From Palleronia salina (lineage in GTDB: Bacteria; Pseudomonadota; Alphaproteobacteria; Rhodobacterales; Rhodobacteraceae), in NCBI RefSeq assembly GCF_900141995.1, contig NZ_FQZA01000006.1:120169-184168 (forward strand): a stretch of 64,000 nt of DNA. Direction: 5' to 3'. Every line of letters starts with the position of its first letter. Within the stretch, counting starts at the first letter, position 1. Shown in pieces: positions 52,681-61,033 of this stretch. The notes beneath the pieces are model-generated. The model was not told the DNA's origin. It saw only the letters and a list, made by a program, of their open reading frames with translations, and did no database searches. The position numbers and the translations under genes were made by a program.

Positions 52681-54450
52681 TTATTCGGCCGAGGCCAGCT
52701 GCTTGGGCAGCTTGAAGGTCCAGAGAAGACCACCCTGGTTGAGGTAGTTGACCTTCTTGGCGACTTCGCCGCCCCAGAGCGGCACCGCGCCGCCCCAGCC
52801 CGAGATCACGGTCACGTACTGCTCGCCGTCCTGCTCCCAGGTGACGGGCTGGCCGACGATGCCCGAGCCGGTCTGGAACGACCACAGTTCTTCGCCGGTC
52901 TCGTCGTCATAGGCGACGAAGCGGCCTTCGGGGGTGCCGGTGAAGACAAGGCCGCCCGCGGTCGCCATCACGCCACCCCAGAGAGGCGCGTCGTTCTTGG
53001 CTTCCCAGACCCATTCGCCGGTATTGGGATCGATGGCCTTGAGCGACCCGATATGGTCCTCGTAGTTGGGCTTGATGGTGAAGCCCGAGCCGAGGTAGGC
53101 CGCGCCCTTCTTGTAGCTGATGGGCTCGTTCCAGATATCCATGCCCCACTCGTTCGAGGGCACGTAGAACAGGCCCGTCTTCGGCGAATGCGCCATGGGC
53201 ATCCAGTTCTTGCCGCCCAGGAACGAGGGCGACGAGAACACGATCTCGCCCTTGGCGCCGTCGGCGGCCTCGGACGGGTCGCCGGGGCGGTTTTCCTCGT
53301 TGAAGATCGGGCGGCCGGTGTCGTCGATGCCCTCGGCCCAGGTGATGTCCTTCACGAAGGGCGCGGCCGAGACGAAGGCGCCGTCCTCGGCGTTCAGAAC
53401 GTAGAAGAACCCGTTGCGGTCGGCAGTGGCCAGGCGGTCATTGCCCTCGGCGTCCTGGAAGGCGACGACCTCGTTCACGCCGTCATAGTCCCAGCCCTCG
53501 CGCGGAGTGGTCTGGAAGTGCCACTTGATCTCGCCGGTGTCGGGGTCGATGCCCAGCCGCGAGGCGGCATAGAGGTTGTCGCCGGTGTTCCCCTCGGTGG
53601 GCTGGCCGGCGCCGCGCAGGTGGCTGTTCCACGGCGCGGGGTTGCCGGTGCCGAAGATCAGCGTGTTGGTGCGCGCATCGTACGAGCCGCCCAACCAGGT
53701 GGCGCCGCCGCCCGTCTTCCACATGTCGCCCGGCCAGGTGGCGTTCAGCTCGCCCGTCATGGTCGATTCTTCGCCGTTGAGGGTGCCCATGTGGCCCTCG
53801 ATCACGGGGCGGGTCCAGACCATCTCGCCGGTGTCGGCGTCGCGGGCCTGCACTTCGCCGACGATGCCGAACTCACCGCCCGAGTTGCCGGTCACCACCA
53901 GCCCGTCCACGATCAGGGGCGCGGCGGTGTAGGAATAGCCGGCCTTGTAGTCGGCGATCTTGTCGCGCCACACCACGTCGCCGGTCTTCAGGTCCAGCGC
54001 CACCAGGCGCGCATCCAGCGTGCCGAAGATGATCTTGTCGTTCCAGATGGCGGCGCCGCGGTTCACCACGTCGCAGCAGGGCAGGATGCCCTCGGGCAGG
54101 CGCGCGTCGTACTGCCAGATCTCCTCGCCGGTCTTGGCGTCGATGGCGTAGAGGCGCGAGTAGGAGCCGGTGATGTACATGATCCCGTCATGGATCAGCG
54201 GCTGGGTTTCCTGGCCGCGCTGCTTCTCGCCGCCCAGGCTGAAGGCGTAGGCGGGCACGAGGTTGGCCACGTTGTCCTTGTTGAGCATGTCCAGCGGCGA
54301 ATAGCGCTGCAGGTCACGGCCCATGCCGTTGGTCAGCACGTCGCCGCCCGAGGCGGCGTCGCCCGCCAGCATCTCTTCGGTCACGCCCTGGGCGTGCGCG
54401 ACGCCGGTGGCCAGAAGGCCCGCGGCGACGATGGTAACGAAACGATTCAT
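52681..54450 (-). CDS. PQQ-dependent alcohol dehydrogenase, probably lanthanide-dependent (XoxF/ExaF/PedH-like)
   Basis: The 589-aa product has a Sec signal ([20 protein letters not shown]) and an eight-bladed PQQ propeller. The adjacent cysteines 125-126 (LPCCDVV) form the ring disulfide of quinoprotein alcohol dehydrogenases. WDYDGVN holds the catalytic Asp321 and Asp323; the second aspartate two residues on is the marker of lanthanide-binding enzymes, replaced by Ala or Ser in calcium enzymes. It oxidises methanol, ethanol or related alcohols in the periplasm and passes electrons to a cytochrome c, which is not encoded in the window. A GAGGAC ribosome binding site precedes the start. Confidence 0.9.
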   Translation of the reverse strand: MNRFVTIVAAGLLATGVAHAQGVTEEMLAGDAASGGDVLTNGMGRDLQRYSPLDMLNKDNVANLVPAYAFSLGGEKQRGQETQPLIHDGIMYITGSYSRLYAIDAKTGEEIWQYDARLPEGILPCCDVVNRGAAIWNDKIIFGTLDARLVALDLKTGDVVWRDKIADYKAGYSYTAAPLIVDGLVVTGNSGGEFGIVGEVQARDADTGEMVWTRPVIEGHMGTLNGEESTMTGELNATWPGDMWKTGGGATWLGGSYDARTNTLIFGTGNPAPWNSHLRGAGQPTEGNTGDNLYAASRLGIDPDTGEIKWHFQTTPREGWDYDGVNEVVAFQDAEGNDRLATADRNGFFYVLNAEDGAFVSAAPFVKDITWAEGIDDTGRPIFNEENRPGDPSEAADGAKGEIVFSSPSFLGGKNWMPMAHSPKTGLFYVPSNEWGMDIWNEPISYKKGAAYLGSGFTIKPNYEDHIGSLKAIDPNTGEWVWEAKNDAPLWGGVMATAGGLVFTGTPEGRFVAYDDETGEELWSFQTGSGIVGQPVTWEQDGEQYVTVISGWGGAVPLWGGEVAKKVNYLNQGGLLWTFKLPKQLASAE

Positions 54451-54707
54451 TGGTGTCCTCCCTGATCGTTTGGGACGCAGACGCATCCCGGTCCGGACAC
54501 GCTCGCAGTCGGCTCGATCATCGGCAGGCCCCTAGGCCACACATATTGAACAATGGTCGTACGACCCTGGGCAGGCGCGCGGTTGGCCCGGAATTTCTTC
54601 TTGCGGTCAGTGGTTTGGCCGCGCGCCGCCGGTGCGTTTCGCCTTTGGTCGTATATGGATGCCGGCGCCCGCTGGTATCGTCGCGACAGCCACCCTGGGA
54701 GGAGATC

Positions 54708-55682
54708 ATGGGAGTCATCAAGGCATTCGGCGCCGCCGTTCTGGCGGGCGCCCTCGGCACGGTCGCGGCATGGGCCGAGACGCCGACATTGCGCGCCGCG
54801 GTCCTGAAGTTCGGCACCGTCAACTGGGAACTCGACACGATCCAGCACTACGGTCTGGACGCCGAGCAGGGCTTCACGCTCGACGTGCAGGGCGTCGCGT
54901 CAGGCTCGGCGGGCGAGATCGCGTTCCAGGGCGGCGAGACCGACGTGATCGTGTCCGACTGGCTCTGGGTGGCGCGGCAGCGCGCGGCGGGCCGCGACTA
55001 CGTTTTCATTCCGTATTCCAAGGCCGTGGGCGGCGTGCTTGTCCCGGAAGGCTCGGACGCCATGACGCTGGCGGATCTCGCCGGTGGCAAGATCGGGATC
55101 GCGGGCGGCCCGTTGGACAAGTCCTGGTTGATCCTCCAGGCCTACGCGCGGTCCGAGCTGGGCATGGACCTGTCCGGCGAGACCGAGCAGGTCTACGGCG
55201 CGCCCCCGCTCATCTACAAGACGGCGACGGGCGGCGACCTGGATGGCGCCATCAATTACTGGCACTTCATGGCCAAGATGGAAGCCGCCGGCATGCGCAA
55301 GCTGATCGATATCAGCGACGCGGCCACGGCCCTTGGGCTCGACCCCGACACGCCGCTTCTGGGCTACGTGGTGAAGGGCGAGATGCTGCGCGACTCGCCC
55401 GAGGTGGTGCGGGGCCTGGCCGCCGCGTCGCGCGCCGCGAAGGACCTGCTGGGCACCGACGACAGCGCGTGGGACCGGCTGCGCGACCGCATGAATGCCG
55501 ACAACGACGCCGAATTCGCGGCACTGGTCCAGGGCTTTCGCGCGGGTATTCCGGCCGAGGGTCCGGTGGACGAGGCCGCGGCCACGCGCATGCTGTCGCT
55601 GATGGCCGAGCTTGGCGGGGACGAGCTGGTGGGCGAGGCGACCGAGCTGCCCGAGGGCACGTTCCTGCAACCCGGCAGCTGA
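54708..55682 (+). CDS. NitT/TauT-type ABC substrate-binding protein
   Basis: The 324-aa product has a Sec signal (MGVIKAFGAAVLAGALGTVA) and a type II binding fold of the SsuA/NMT1 group: LKFGTVNWELDTIQHYGLDA, GETDVIVSDWLWVARQRAAG and GGKIGIAGGPLDKSW. It diverges from the PQQ dehydrogenase and overlaps the ATPase gene by one base (TGATG). Such proteins occur next to PQQ dehydrogenases, but the ligand is unknown. No permease follows in the window. Confidence 0.85.
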   Translation: MGVIKAFGAAVLAGALGTVAAWAETPTLRAAVLKFGTVNWELDTIQHYGLDAEQGFTLDVQGVASGSAGEIAFQGGETDVIVSDWLWVARQRAAGRDYVFIPYSKAVGGVLVPEGSDAMTLADLAGGKIGIAGGPLDKSWLILQAYARSELGMDLSGETEQVYGAPPLIYKTATGGDLDGAINYWHFMAKMEAAGMRKLIDISDAATALGLDPDTPLLGYVVKGEMLRDSPEVVRGLAAASRAAKDLLGTDDSAWDRLRDRMNADNDAEFAALVQGFRAGIPAEGPVDEAAATRMLSLMAELGGDELVGEATELPEGTFLQPGS

Positions 55683-56362
55683 TGTCGGCCACCGTGACCC
55701 AACTCAGACCGGGCGGTTCCGATCGCCCGGTTCTGCATATCCGGATCAACGGATTGCAGCTGGACGGGCGGCCCGTCCTGGGCGCGATGGAGCTGCGGGT
55801 TAAGCGCGGCGAGACGGTGGCGCTGGTCGGCCCCTCGGGCATCGGCAAGACGACGCTGCTGCGCGCCGTGGCCGGGCTGCAACGCGGGGCCGAGGGGCAT
55901 ATCGACGCCCCCGCGCGGACCGCGATGATCTTCCAGGAGCCCACCTTGCTGCCCTGGCGCACGCTGACCGACAACCTGCGGGTCACGACCGGGATTGATG
56001 CGGGCGCGGCCGACAGGCTGCTCGCCGAAATCGGGCTGGGCGGGCGCGGTGATGCCTTTCCCGGCCAGTTGTCGCTGGGACAGCAACGGCGCATGGCGCT
56101 GGCCCGGGCCTTTGCTACGCGGCCCGAGCTGTTGCTGATGGACGAACCCTTCGTGTCGCTCGATCCCGGACTGGTGGACGAGATGATGGGCCTGTTCCTG
56201 CGCCTGCGCGCCGAGACTCAGGCCACCACGCTGTTCGTGACCCACGTGCGGGACGAGGCGGCGCGTCTGGCCAGCCGGATCGTCACGCTGGGCGGGCCGC
56301 CTGCGACGGTGGTCAACGACGCGCCCAACCGGGCCGGACCCAAGGGGGTGGGATACTGCTGA
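55682..56362 (+). CDS. NitT/TauT-type ABC transporter ATP-binding protein
   Basis: The 226-aa ATPase has Walker A GPSGIGKTT, Q-loop FQEPTLLPWRT, signature LSLGQQRR (a serine-leucine variant of LSGGQ), Walker B LLLMDEPFVSLD and the switch histidine in FVTHVRDEA. It resembles the SsuB/TauB group. The usual permease gene is missing; a convergent gene follows after 36 bases. Either the permease is elsewhere, or this pair is a remnant. Confidence 0.85.
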   Translation: MSATVTQLRPGGSDRPVLHIRINGLQLDGRPVLGAMELRVKRGETVALVGPSGIGKTTLLRAVAGLQRGAEGHIDAPARTAMIFQEPTLLPWRTLTDNLRVTTGIDAGAADRLLAEIGLGGRGDAFPGQLSLGQQRRMALARAFATRPELLLMDEPFVSLDPGLVDEMMGLFLRLRAETQATTLFVTHVRDEAARLASRIVTLGGPPATVVNDAPNRAGPKGVGYC

Positions 56363-56398
56363 CCTGCGGATCGCTCCCGCCTGTGCCGTTGCGGCGGC

Positions 56399-56938
56399 TC
56401 AGAACAGCGGCGCGAACCGCCACTCGTCCGCGTCCGGCGTGACCGCGTTCGGGTCGTAATCCGCCGCCTGAAGGCGCTTGGCGATGTCCAGACCGTCGCG
56501 CGCGGCGGCATCGACCATGCGGCGGCCTTCCTCGGCGTCCTTGGCGATGCCGTGGCCGCGCAGCAGGTTCATGCCGTGGTTGAACTTGCCCACCGGGTCG
56601 CTTAGGTCGGCGGCCCGCCGGTCCCACGCGGCACTGGCGTCGGGGTCGTAGTCGCCGCCCAGCCCGTTGTTGTCCAGCTGGCTCATCCACGTCATCGCGC
56701 CGGTATAGCCCGCCTCGGCGCAGCGTTCGAAGATCGCGCGGGCCGTGGCGTGGTCGCCGGACTTCGTCATCATGTAGCCCGACGCGCACAGGGTCATCGA
56801 GGTCTCGCCGCGCGCCGCGCGGTCGCGCAAGGATTGCCACGTCATCTCGTCGGGGTTGAGGGTCCCCAGCGGATCATCCTCGGCCAGGGCGGGCAAGGCG
56901 ATCAGGCAGGCGATGGTGCAGGAGAGGATCTGTTTCAT
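56399..56938 (-). CDS. Secreted Sel1-repeat protein
   Basis: The 179-aa product has a Sec signal (MKQILSCTIACLIALPALA) and two or three Sel1-type helical repeats (HATARAIFERCAEAGYTGAM, ASAAWDRRAADLSDPVGKFN, DAEEGRRMVDAAARDGLDIA). Such repeats bind partner proteins. It lies between the two ABC clusters around the PQQ dehydrogenase and follows the permease gene in the same direction. Role unknown. Confidence 0.8.
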   Translation of the reverse strand: MKQILSCTIACLIALPALAEDDPLGTLNPDEMTWQSLRDRAARGETSMTLCASGYMMTKSGDHATARAIFERCAEAGYTGAMTWMSQLDNNGLGGDYDPDASAAWDRRAADLSDPVGKFNHGMNLLRGHGIAKDAEEGRRMVDAAARDGLDIAKRLQAADYDPNAVTPDADEWRFAPLF

Positions 56939-56998
56939 GGGTCCACACCTAGCACGATCGTCCCGGCGCACCCATCGCGCCATGGTCGTAGACCGGGA

Positions 56999-57787
56999 TC
57001 AGGCGCGCTTGCGGATCAGGCCGCGGGCCGGGTCGTATCCCCAGATCGCCAGGGCCCCGAAGGCCAGCGTGGCCAGCGTGACCCAAAGCAGCGCCCAGGG
57101 CTCGAGCCGCAGATACAGCGCGAAGCGGATCAGCTCGACCGCGTGGGTGAAGGGGTTCACCGCGCAGATGTCGTGCAGGAGTTCGGAGGATTCCGCCATC
57201 TTCCAAAGGGGATAGAGGGCGGAGCTGAGAAAGAACATCGGGAAGATCACGAAGTTCATCACGCCCGCGAAATTCTCGAGCTGGCGGATGAAGGACGACA
57301 AGGCCAGCCCCAGCGCGCCCAGCATCAACCCCGCCAGCGCCAGCGCGGGCAGCACCGTGACATAGCCCCAGCCCGGCACGGTGATGCCGAACAGCGCGGC
57401 GATGGCAAGGAAGGCATAGACCTGCAGGATCGAGATCGCCGTGGCGCCCGCCAGCTTCGACAGCAAGAGCCACCAGCGCGGCAGCGGCGCGGTCAGCAAC
57501 AGTCGCATGGACCCCATCTCGCGGTCGTAGACGAGGCTCAGCGCGCTCTGCATCCCGTTGAACAGCAGGATCATGCCGCATAGGCCCGGCACGATATAGG
57601 TCTCGTAGGTGATGTAGGTCTGGTAGGGCGGGATGATGCTGAGCCCCAGTGCGGCGCGGAACCCGGCCGCGAAGACCAGCAGCCACACGAGTGGACGCAC
57701 CAGCGCGGCGAGGAACCGCTCGCGCTGGTGGACGAAGCGCAGGGCCTCGCGCGCGACGATCGCCCTGAAGGCGGTGAGCCAGCTCAT
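56999..57787 (-). CDS. ABC-2 type permease of the PQQ-dehydrogenase-associated system
   Basis: The 262-aa protein has six hydrophobic segments and the ABC-2 pattern, including RFLAALVRPLVWLLVFAAGF, FNGMQSALSLVYDREMGSMR and FPMFFLSSALYPLWKMAES. This permease family is encoded beside PQQ alcohol dehydrogenases and their ABC ATPases; related genes are the ped/lut systems needed for lanthanide-dependent growth. It follows the ATPase gene, separated by the second copy of the intergenic repeat. Confidence 0.85.
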   Translation of the reverse strand: MSWLTAFRAIVAREALRFVHQRERFLAALVRPLVWLLVFAAGFRAALGLSIIPPYQTYITYETYIVPGLCGMILLFNGMQSALSLVYDREMGSMRLLLTAPLPRWWLLLSKLAGATAISILQVYAFLAIAALFGITVPGWGYVTVLPALALAGLMLGALGLALSSFIRQLENFAGVMNFVIFPMFFLSSALYPLWKMAESSELLHDICAVNPFTHAVELIRFALYLRLEPWALLWVTLATLAFGALAIWGYDPARGLIRKRA

Positions 57788-57802
57788 GGGTGTCCGGCGG
57801 TG

Positions 57803-57864
57803 GAGGGGGGCCGCTCGCCCCCCGCGCTGCGCGCCCCCCCGAGAGGTATTTGGGGAAAGATGAA
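57803..57864 (-). repeat. Intergenic repeat element, copy 2 (between ATPase and permease)
   Basis: On the transcribed strand the box CTTCATCTTTCCCCAAATAC, then CTCTCGGGGG, is followed by a GC-rich hairpin-forming stretch. The box matches copy 1 (34012-34075) except for two or three bases. It splits two genes of one ABC transporter and may set their relative expression. Confidence 0.65.
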
Positions 57865-57881
57865 GGGGCGGGCGGCGCGGA

Positions 57882-58595
57882 TCATGCGGCCACCCTGGTC
57901 AGGGTGAGGAACGTGTCGGAAAGGTTTGATCCTGCGGTGATTTCGGCTGCGCGGCCGTCGCGCAGGATGCGCCCCTGGTGCAGGATCAGGAGATGGTCGT
58001 CGGCGCGCACCTCGTCCGTCAGGTGGGTGGCCCAGAGCACGGTCAACCCGTCGCCGCAGAGGTCGTGGACATGGTCGGTGATGGCGCTGCGGCTGGCGGC
58101 ATCGAGACCCACGGTGGGTTCGTCCAGCAGCAGCGTCCGGGGCCGGTGGACCAGGGCGCGGGCGATCTCGGCCCGGCGGCGATGGCCGCCGTTGAGGGCC
58201 CGCGCCCGCTCGCCCGCCCGGGCGCGCATGTCCAGCCGGTCGAGCGCGGCGTCGATCCTTGTGTCGGCCTCGCGTCCCGAGATTCCGTGCAGCGCCGCGA
58301 AATAGCGCAGGTTCTGCCGCACGGTCAGGTCCAGGTCGAGCGTCGTCTGCTGGAACACGATGCCCATGGCCCCCAGCGCCCGGCGCGGCGCGGTGTCGAG
58401 GTCGTGACCCGCCACCGCGATCCGGCCGCCGGCGGTGGTGAAAAGCCGCGTCAGCAGGCCGAACAGCGTGGATTTCCCCGCACCGTTCGGGCCCAGAAGG
58501 GCGCAGAACCGGCCCGGGGCGATGTCAAAGGTCACGGCGTCGAGCGCCTGGCGCGCGCCGTACGAGAAGCTCAGATCCGCGACCGACAGGCTCAT
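57882..58595 (-). CDS. ABC ATPase of the PQQ-dehydrogenase-associated system
   Basis: The 237-aa ATPase has Walker A GPNGAGKST, Q-loop FQQTTLDLDLTVRQNL, signature LNGGHRRR (LSGGQ variant), Walker B LLLDEPTVGLD and switch histidine WATHLTDEVR. The LNGGH signature is a family trait of the ABC ATPases found with PQQ alcohol dehydrogenases. It is co-transcribed with the 142-aa periplasmic protein (four-base overlap) and the permease. Confidence 0.87.
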   Translation of the reverse strand: MSLSVADLSFSYGARQALDAVTFDIAPGRFCALLGPNGAGKSTLFGLLTRLFTTAGGRIAVAGHDLDTAPRRALGAMGIVFQQTTLDLDLTVRQNLRYFAALHGISGREADTRIDAALDRLDMRARAGERARALNGGHRRRAEIARALVHRPRTLLLDEPTVGLDAASRSAITDHVHDLCGDGLTVLWATHLTDEVRADDHLLILHQGRILRDGRAAEITAGSNLSDTFLTLTRVAA

Positions 58596-59020
58596 TGGAT
58601 GGTGATCTCGACCCTCTGGGTTTCGCCCTCGGTGCCGGGGATGGCCAGGGTGTAGCGACCCGGCTTGATGGCGATGAAGCCGATTTCCATGGTCCCGGTC
58701 TCGTCAAATTCGACCGAGTCGAGCCCCAGCGGCCGGATCTCGAGTCCGTTGATGACGATCTCGTCGATCCAGATGGCGCGGAAGAAGGCGGCCCCGGCCA
58801 GCGCCAGTTCCTGGCTGCCGTCGGCCGCGATCTCGATCTCGTAATAGGTGCCGGATTGCAGCGTCAGGGGACCGTCCGATACGGGCTGGCCGGCGGCCAG
58901 CGTCAGGGGGGGAAGGTCCTCCTTGTTGCCCGCGCTCAGGAGGCCGGCGAAGCCGAGGTCGTGGGCGATCGCGGGTCCGGCGGCGAGCGCCAGGGCAAGG
59001 GGCAGGGCGCGAAACAGCAT
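58592..59020 (-). CDS. Periplasmic protein of the PQQ-dehydrogenase-associated ABC system
   Basis: The 142-aa product has a Sec signal (MLFRALPLALALAAGPAIA) and a beta-rich domain with AAFFRAIWIDEIVINGLEIR, VEFDETGTMEIGFIAIKPGR and a C-terminal RVEITIQ. The length and strand pattern recall a cupredoxin-like fold, but no copper ligands are evident. Acidic residues are frequent, so metal handling is possible. It lies between the beta-propeller and ATPase genes and is coupled to the ATPase. Confidence 0.75.
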   Translation of the reverse strand: MLFRALPLALALAAGPAIAHDLGFAGLLSAGNKEDLPPLTLAAGQPVSDGPLTLQSGTYYEIEIAADGSQELALAGAAFFRAIWIDEIVINGLEIRPLGLDSVEFDETGTMEIGFIAIKPGRYTLAIPGTEGETQRVEITIQ

Positions 59021-59031
59021 GAGCGGTCCTC

Positions 59032-60003
59032 TCAGTTGGTGGGGCGGAAGGCGGCACCCCAGGGGAAGCGGCCCACCTTGATCGTTTTCTCGGCCGTGCG
59101 CGAGGCCACGTCGACGACGGTCACGTCGCCCGACAGCCCGTTGGTGGTGAAAAGCTTGCTGCGGTCGGCGTTGAACGCCATGTGCCAGACCCGGCGGCCC
59201 ACGAGGATGTAGTTCTCGACCTCGTAGGTTTCGGCATCGACCACGGCCAGGTGGTTCGACGGTCCCAGCGCGACGAAGGCAATCTCGTCCCCGTTGGTGA
59301 ACTCGAACCCCACGGGCTGCACGCGGTCGGGGTGGATGTTGGGCAGGTCGAAGTCGATCTTCGCCTTCTCGGACTGCGTTTCGACGTCGAACACCGTTAT
59401 GGTTCCGCCGATCTCCGAGCTGACCCACAGCTCGGTGCCGTCCTTCACGAACTCGGCGTGGCGGGGGCGGCTGTCGACCAGCGTGTTGGCGAAGAGCTCT
59501 TGCGTCTCGGTGTCGATCCAGTGCGCCATGTTGGTGGTCTCGGACGTGGTGATGGCGATGGTGCCGTCGGGGCTGACGGCCATGCCCTCGGGCTCGATTC
59601 CGACGTCGATCTGGGCCACGACCTCGCGCGAGACGGTGTCGACCACGGTGGTGATCGCGTCATCCTCGTTCGCGATGTAAAGGTGCCGGTTGTCGGGGTG
59701 CAGCACGAACTGCTCGGGGTCCTCGCCCGAGGGCAGGTCGTGCAGGATCTCGCCCGTTTCCGGGTCCATGACCTGCACGGCGTCACTGTCGGAGGCGCAG
59801 ATATAGACCACGCTGTGATCCTTGGCGAAGGTGATGCCGCGCGGGCGTTCGCCGGTGGGAATGGTGCGCGTGACCTCGAGCGTCTCGATGTCGATCACCG
59901 AGATCGTGTCATCCGCTTCGTTCGTCACCCAGATCTCGTCGGCCTGCAGGGGCAGGGCGACGGCCAGGGCGAGCGCGCTGGTGGCAAGGGTGGTTCGGAT
60001 CAT
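59032..60003 (-). CDS. YVTN beta-propeller protein of the PQQ-dehydrogenase-associated system
   Basis: The 323-aa product has a Sec signal (MIRTTLATSALALAVALPLQ) and about seven propeller blades of the YVTN type, each with a segment such as IWVTNEADDTISVIDIETLE or RHLYIANEDDAITTVVDTVS. It belongs to the beta-propeller family encoded with PQQ-dehydrogenase ABC systems. It is the first gene of a four-gene minus-strand operon (propeller, 142-aa protein, ATPase, permease). A ligand-binding role at the outer face is inferred. Confidence 0.88.
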   Translation of the reverse strand: MIRTTLATSALALAVALPLQADEIWVTNEADDTISVIDIETLEVTRTIPTGERPRGITFAKDHSVVYICASDSDAVQVMDPETGEILHDLPSGEDPEQFVLHPDNRHLYIANEDDAITTVVDTVSREVVAQIDVGIEPEGMAVSPDGTIAITTSETTNMAHWIDTETQELFANTLVDSRPRHAEFVKDGTELWVSSEIGGTITVFDVETQSEKAKIDFDLPNIHPDRVQPVGFEFTNGDEIAFVALGPSNHLAVVDAETYEVENYILVGRRVWHMAFNADRSKLFTTNGLSGDVTVVDVASRTAEKTIKVGRFPWGAAFRPTN

Positions 60004-60600
60004 CGGCGTGTGTCTCTCCTGGGGCCGGGATGCGGTCCTCACCCGGGCCGGCCTGCGTCGCCCGTGGCGCACAGTGCAACCATGGTGCGGCGTGTCATCC
60101 ATTTTGCGTGACCACGGTAGGTTGGCGTTCACGCTCCCGTCGATGCGATCAAAGTCGTTGTTGAACATGGACGGACGCTGCGAACGGCGCGCCTGCCTCC
60201 GGTCGCCGATGTGAAGGAACGGCGGCAGGGTCCGGCCGCGTCCTTGCTGCTCTGATCTGCGCGGAGCTCGTTCGGGGTGTCCGGCCGGGTCGCGCGGCTT
60301 CCGGCGCGGGAACACGTTTGCTGGCGGTCGAGCCCCGGTCGGCGGGAGGCGAGATCAGCGGGACAGCACCGGTTCCCGGGGCGTTCCGAGATGGATCGGT
60401 TGGCGCAGACCTTGATCGCCGATCCCACGGCGTCGCGGCGCAATCACCTTTTCAAATGGGCGGCTTACACCATGGAACGGCGTCCCAAGCGCCGCGTTCC
60501 TTGGTCCCGATCGTCGTGGGGTCACGACAGAGTTGGAACGACGCCCCTTGTGCCAGCGCCCGACACCATCTAATTACCATCCAAGTGGATGGAGAAACGA
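60004..60600. other. Long divergent intergenic region
   Basis: Nearly 600 bases separate the propeller operon from the ribbon-helix-helix gene. No gene is supported; translations are arginine- and proline-rich noise. The region must hold both promoters. The only clear element is the palindrome at 60577-60592. Confidence 0.5.
60577..60592 (+). promoter_or_regulatory. Palindrome over the ribosome binding site of the RHH gene
   Basis: CCATCCA-AG-TGGATGG is a perfect 16-base inverted repeat whose right arm runs into the GGAGA ribosome binding site of the next gene. It may be the operator of the ribbon-helix-helix protein (autoregulation) or a hairpin that masks the ribosome binding site. Confidence 0.55.
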
Positions 60601-61011
60601 ATGCCCAAGGTTCACCAGCTCAAGCCGGCCGACAGCGAAAAGATCACGATAAACCTCAGCCACGTGGACCTGGGGCGCATCGATCTGCTCGTGCGGGACG
60701 GGTTCTACTCGAACCGGACCGATTTCATTCGCACCGCGATCCGCAACCAGCTCTCGACCGAGCAGGAGCAGGTCAGCCAGTCCATCCGGCGCAACACGCT
60801 GGAGCTGGGGCTGCTGGATCTGACGCGGGCCGACCTGGAGGCGGCGCGGGACCGGGGCGAAATGCTCGACATCCGGGTGGTGGGGCTGGCGCGGATCGCC
60901 GACGACGTGCCGGTCGAGCTTGCCCGGGCCACCATCGGCTCGATCCACGTGCTGGGCGCGCTGCAAGCGTCCCGCGACATCAAGGCGGCCCTCGCGGACC
61001 GCATCACCTGA
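60601..61011 (+). CDS. Ribbon-helix-helix (CopG-like) regulator
   Basis: The 136-aa product has a ribbon-helix-helix motif near the N-terminus (EKITINLSHVDLGRIDLLVR, then YSNRTDFIRTAIRNQLSTEQ) and a C-terminal domain of about 75 residues. The start at 60601 follows GGAGA; the in-frame ATG at 60589 would sit within the palindrome. It is followed by an esterase and an Ntn hydrolase, an arrangement that suggests local control of a polyester or amide degradation cassette. Confidence 0.85.
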   Translation: MPKVHQLKPADSEKITINLSHVDLGRIDLLVRDGFYSNRTDFIRTAIRNQLSTEQEQVSQSIRRNTLELGLLDLTRADLEAARDRGEMLDIRVVGLARIADDVPVELARATIGSIHVLGALQASRDIKAALADRIT

Positions 61012-61033
61012 CAGACGACCAAGGACCAACAAC

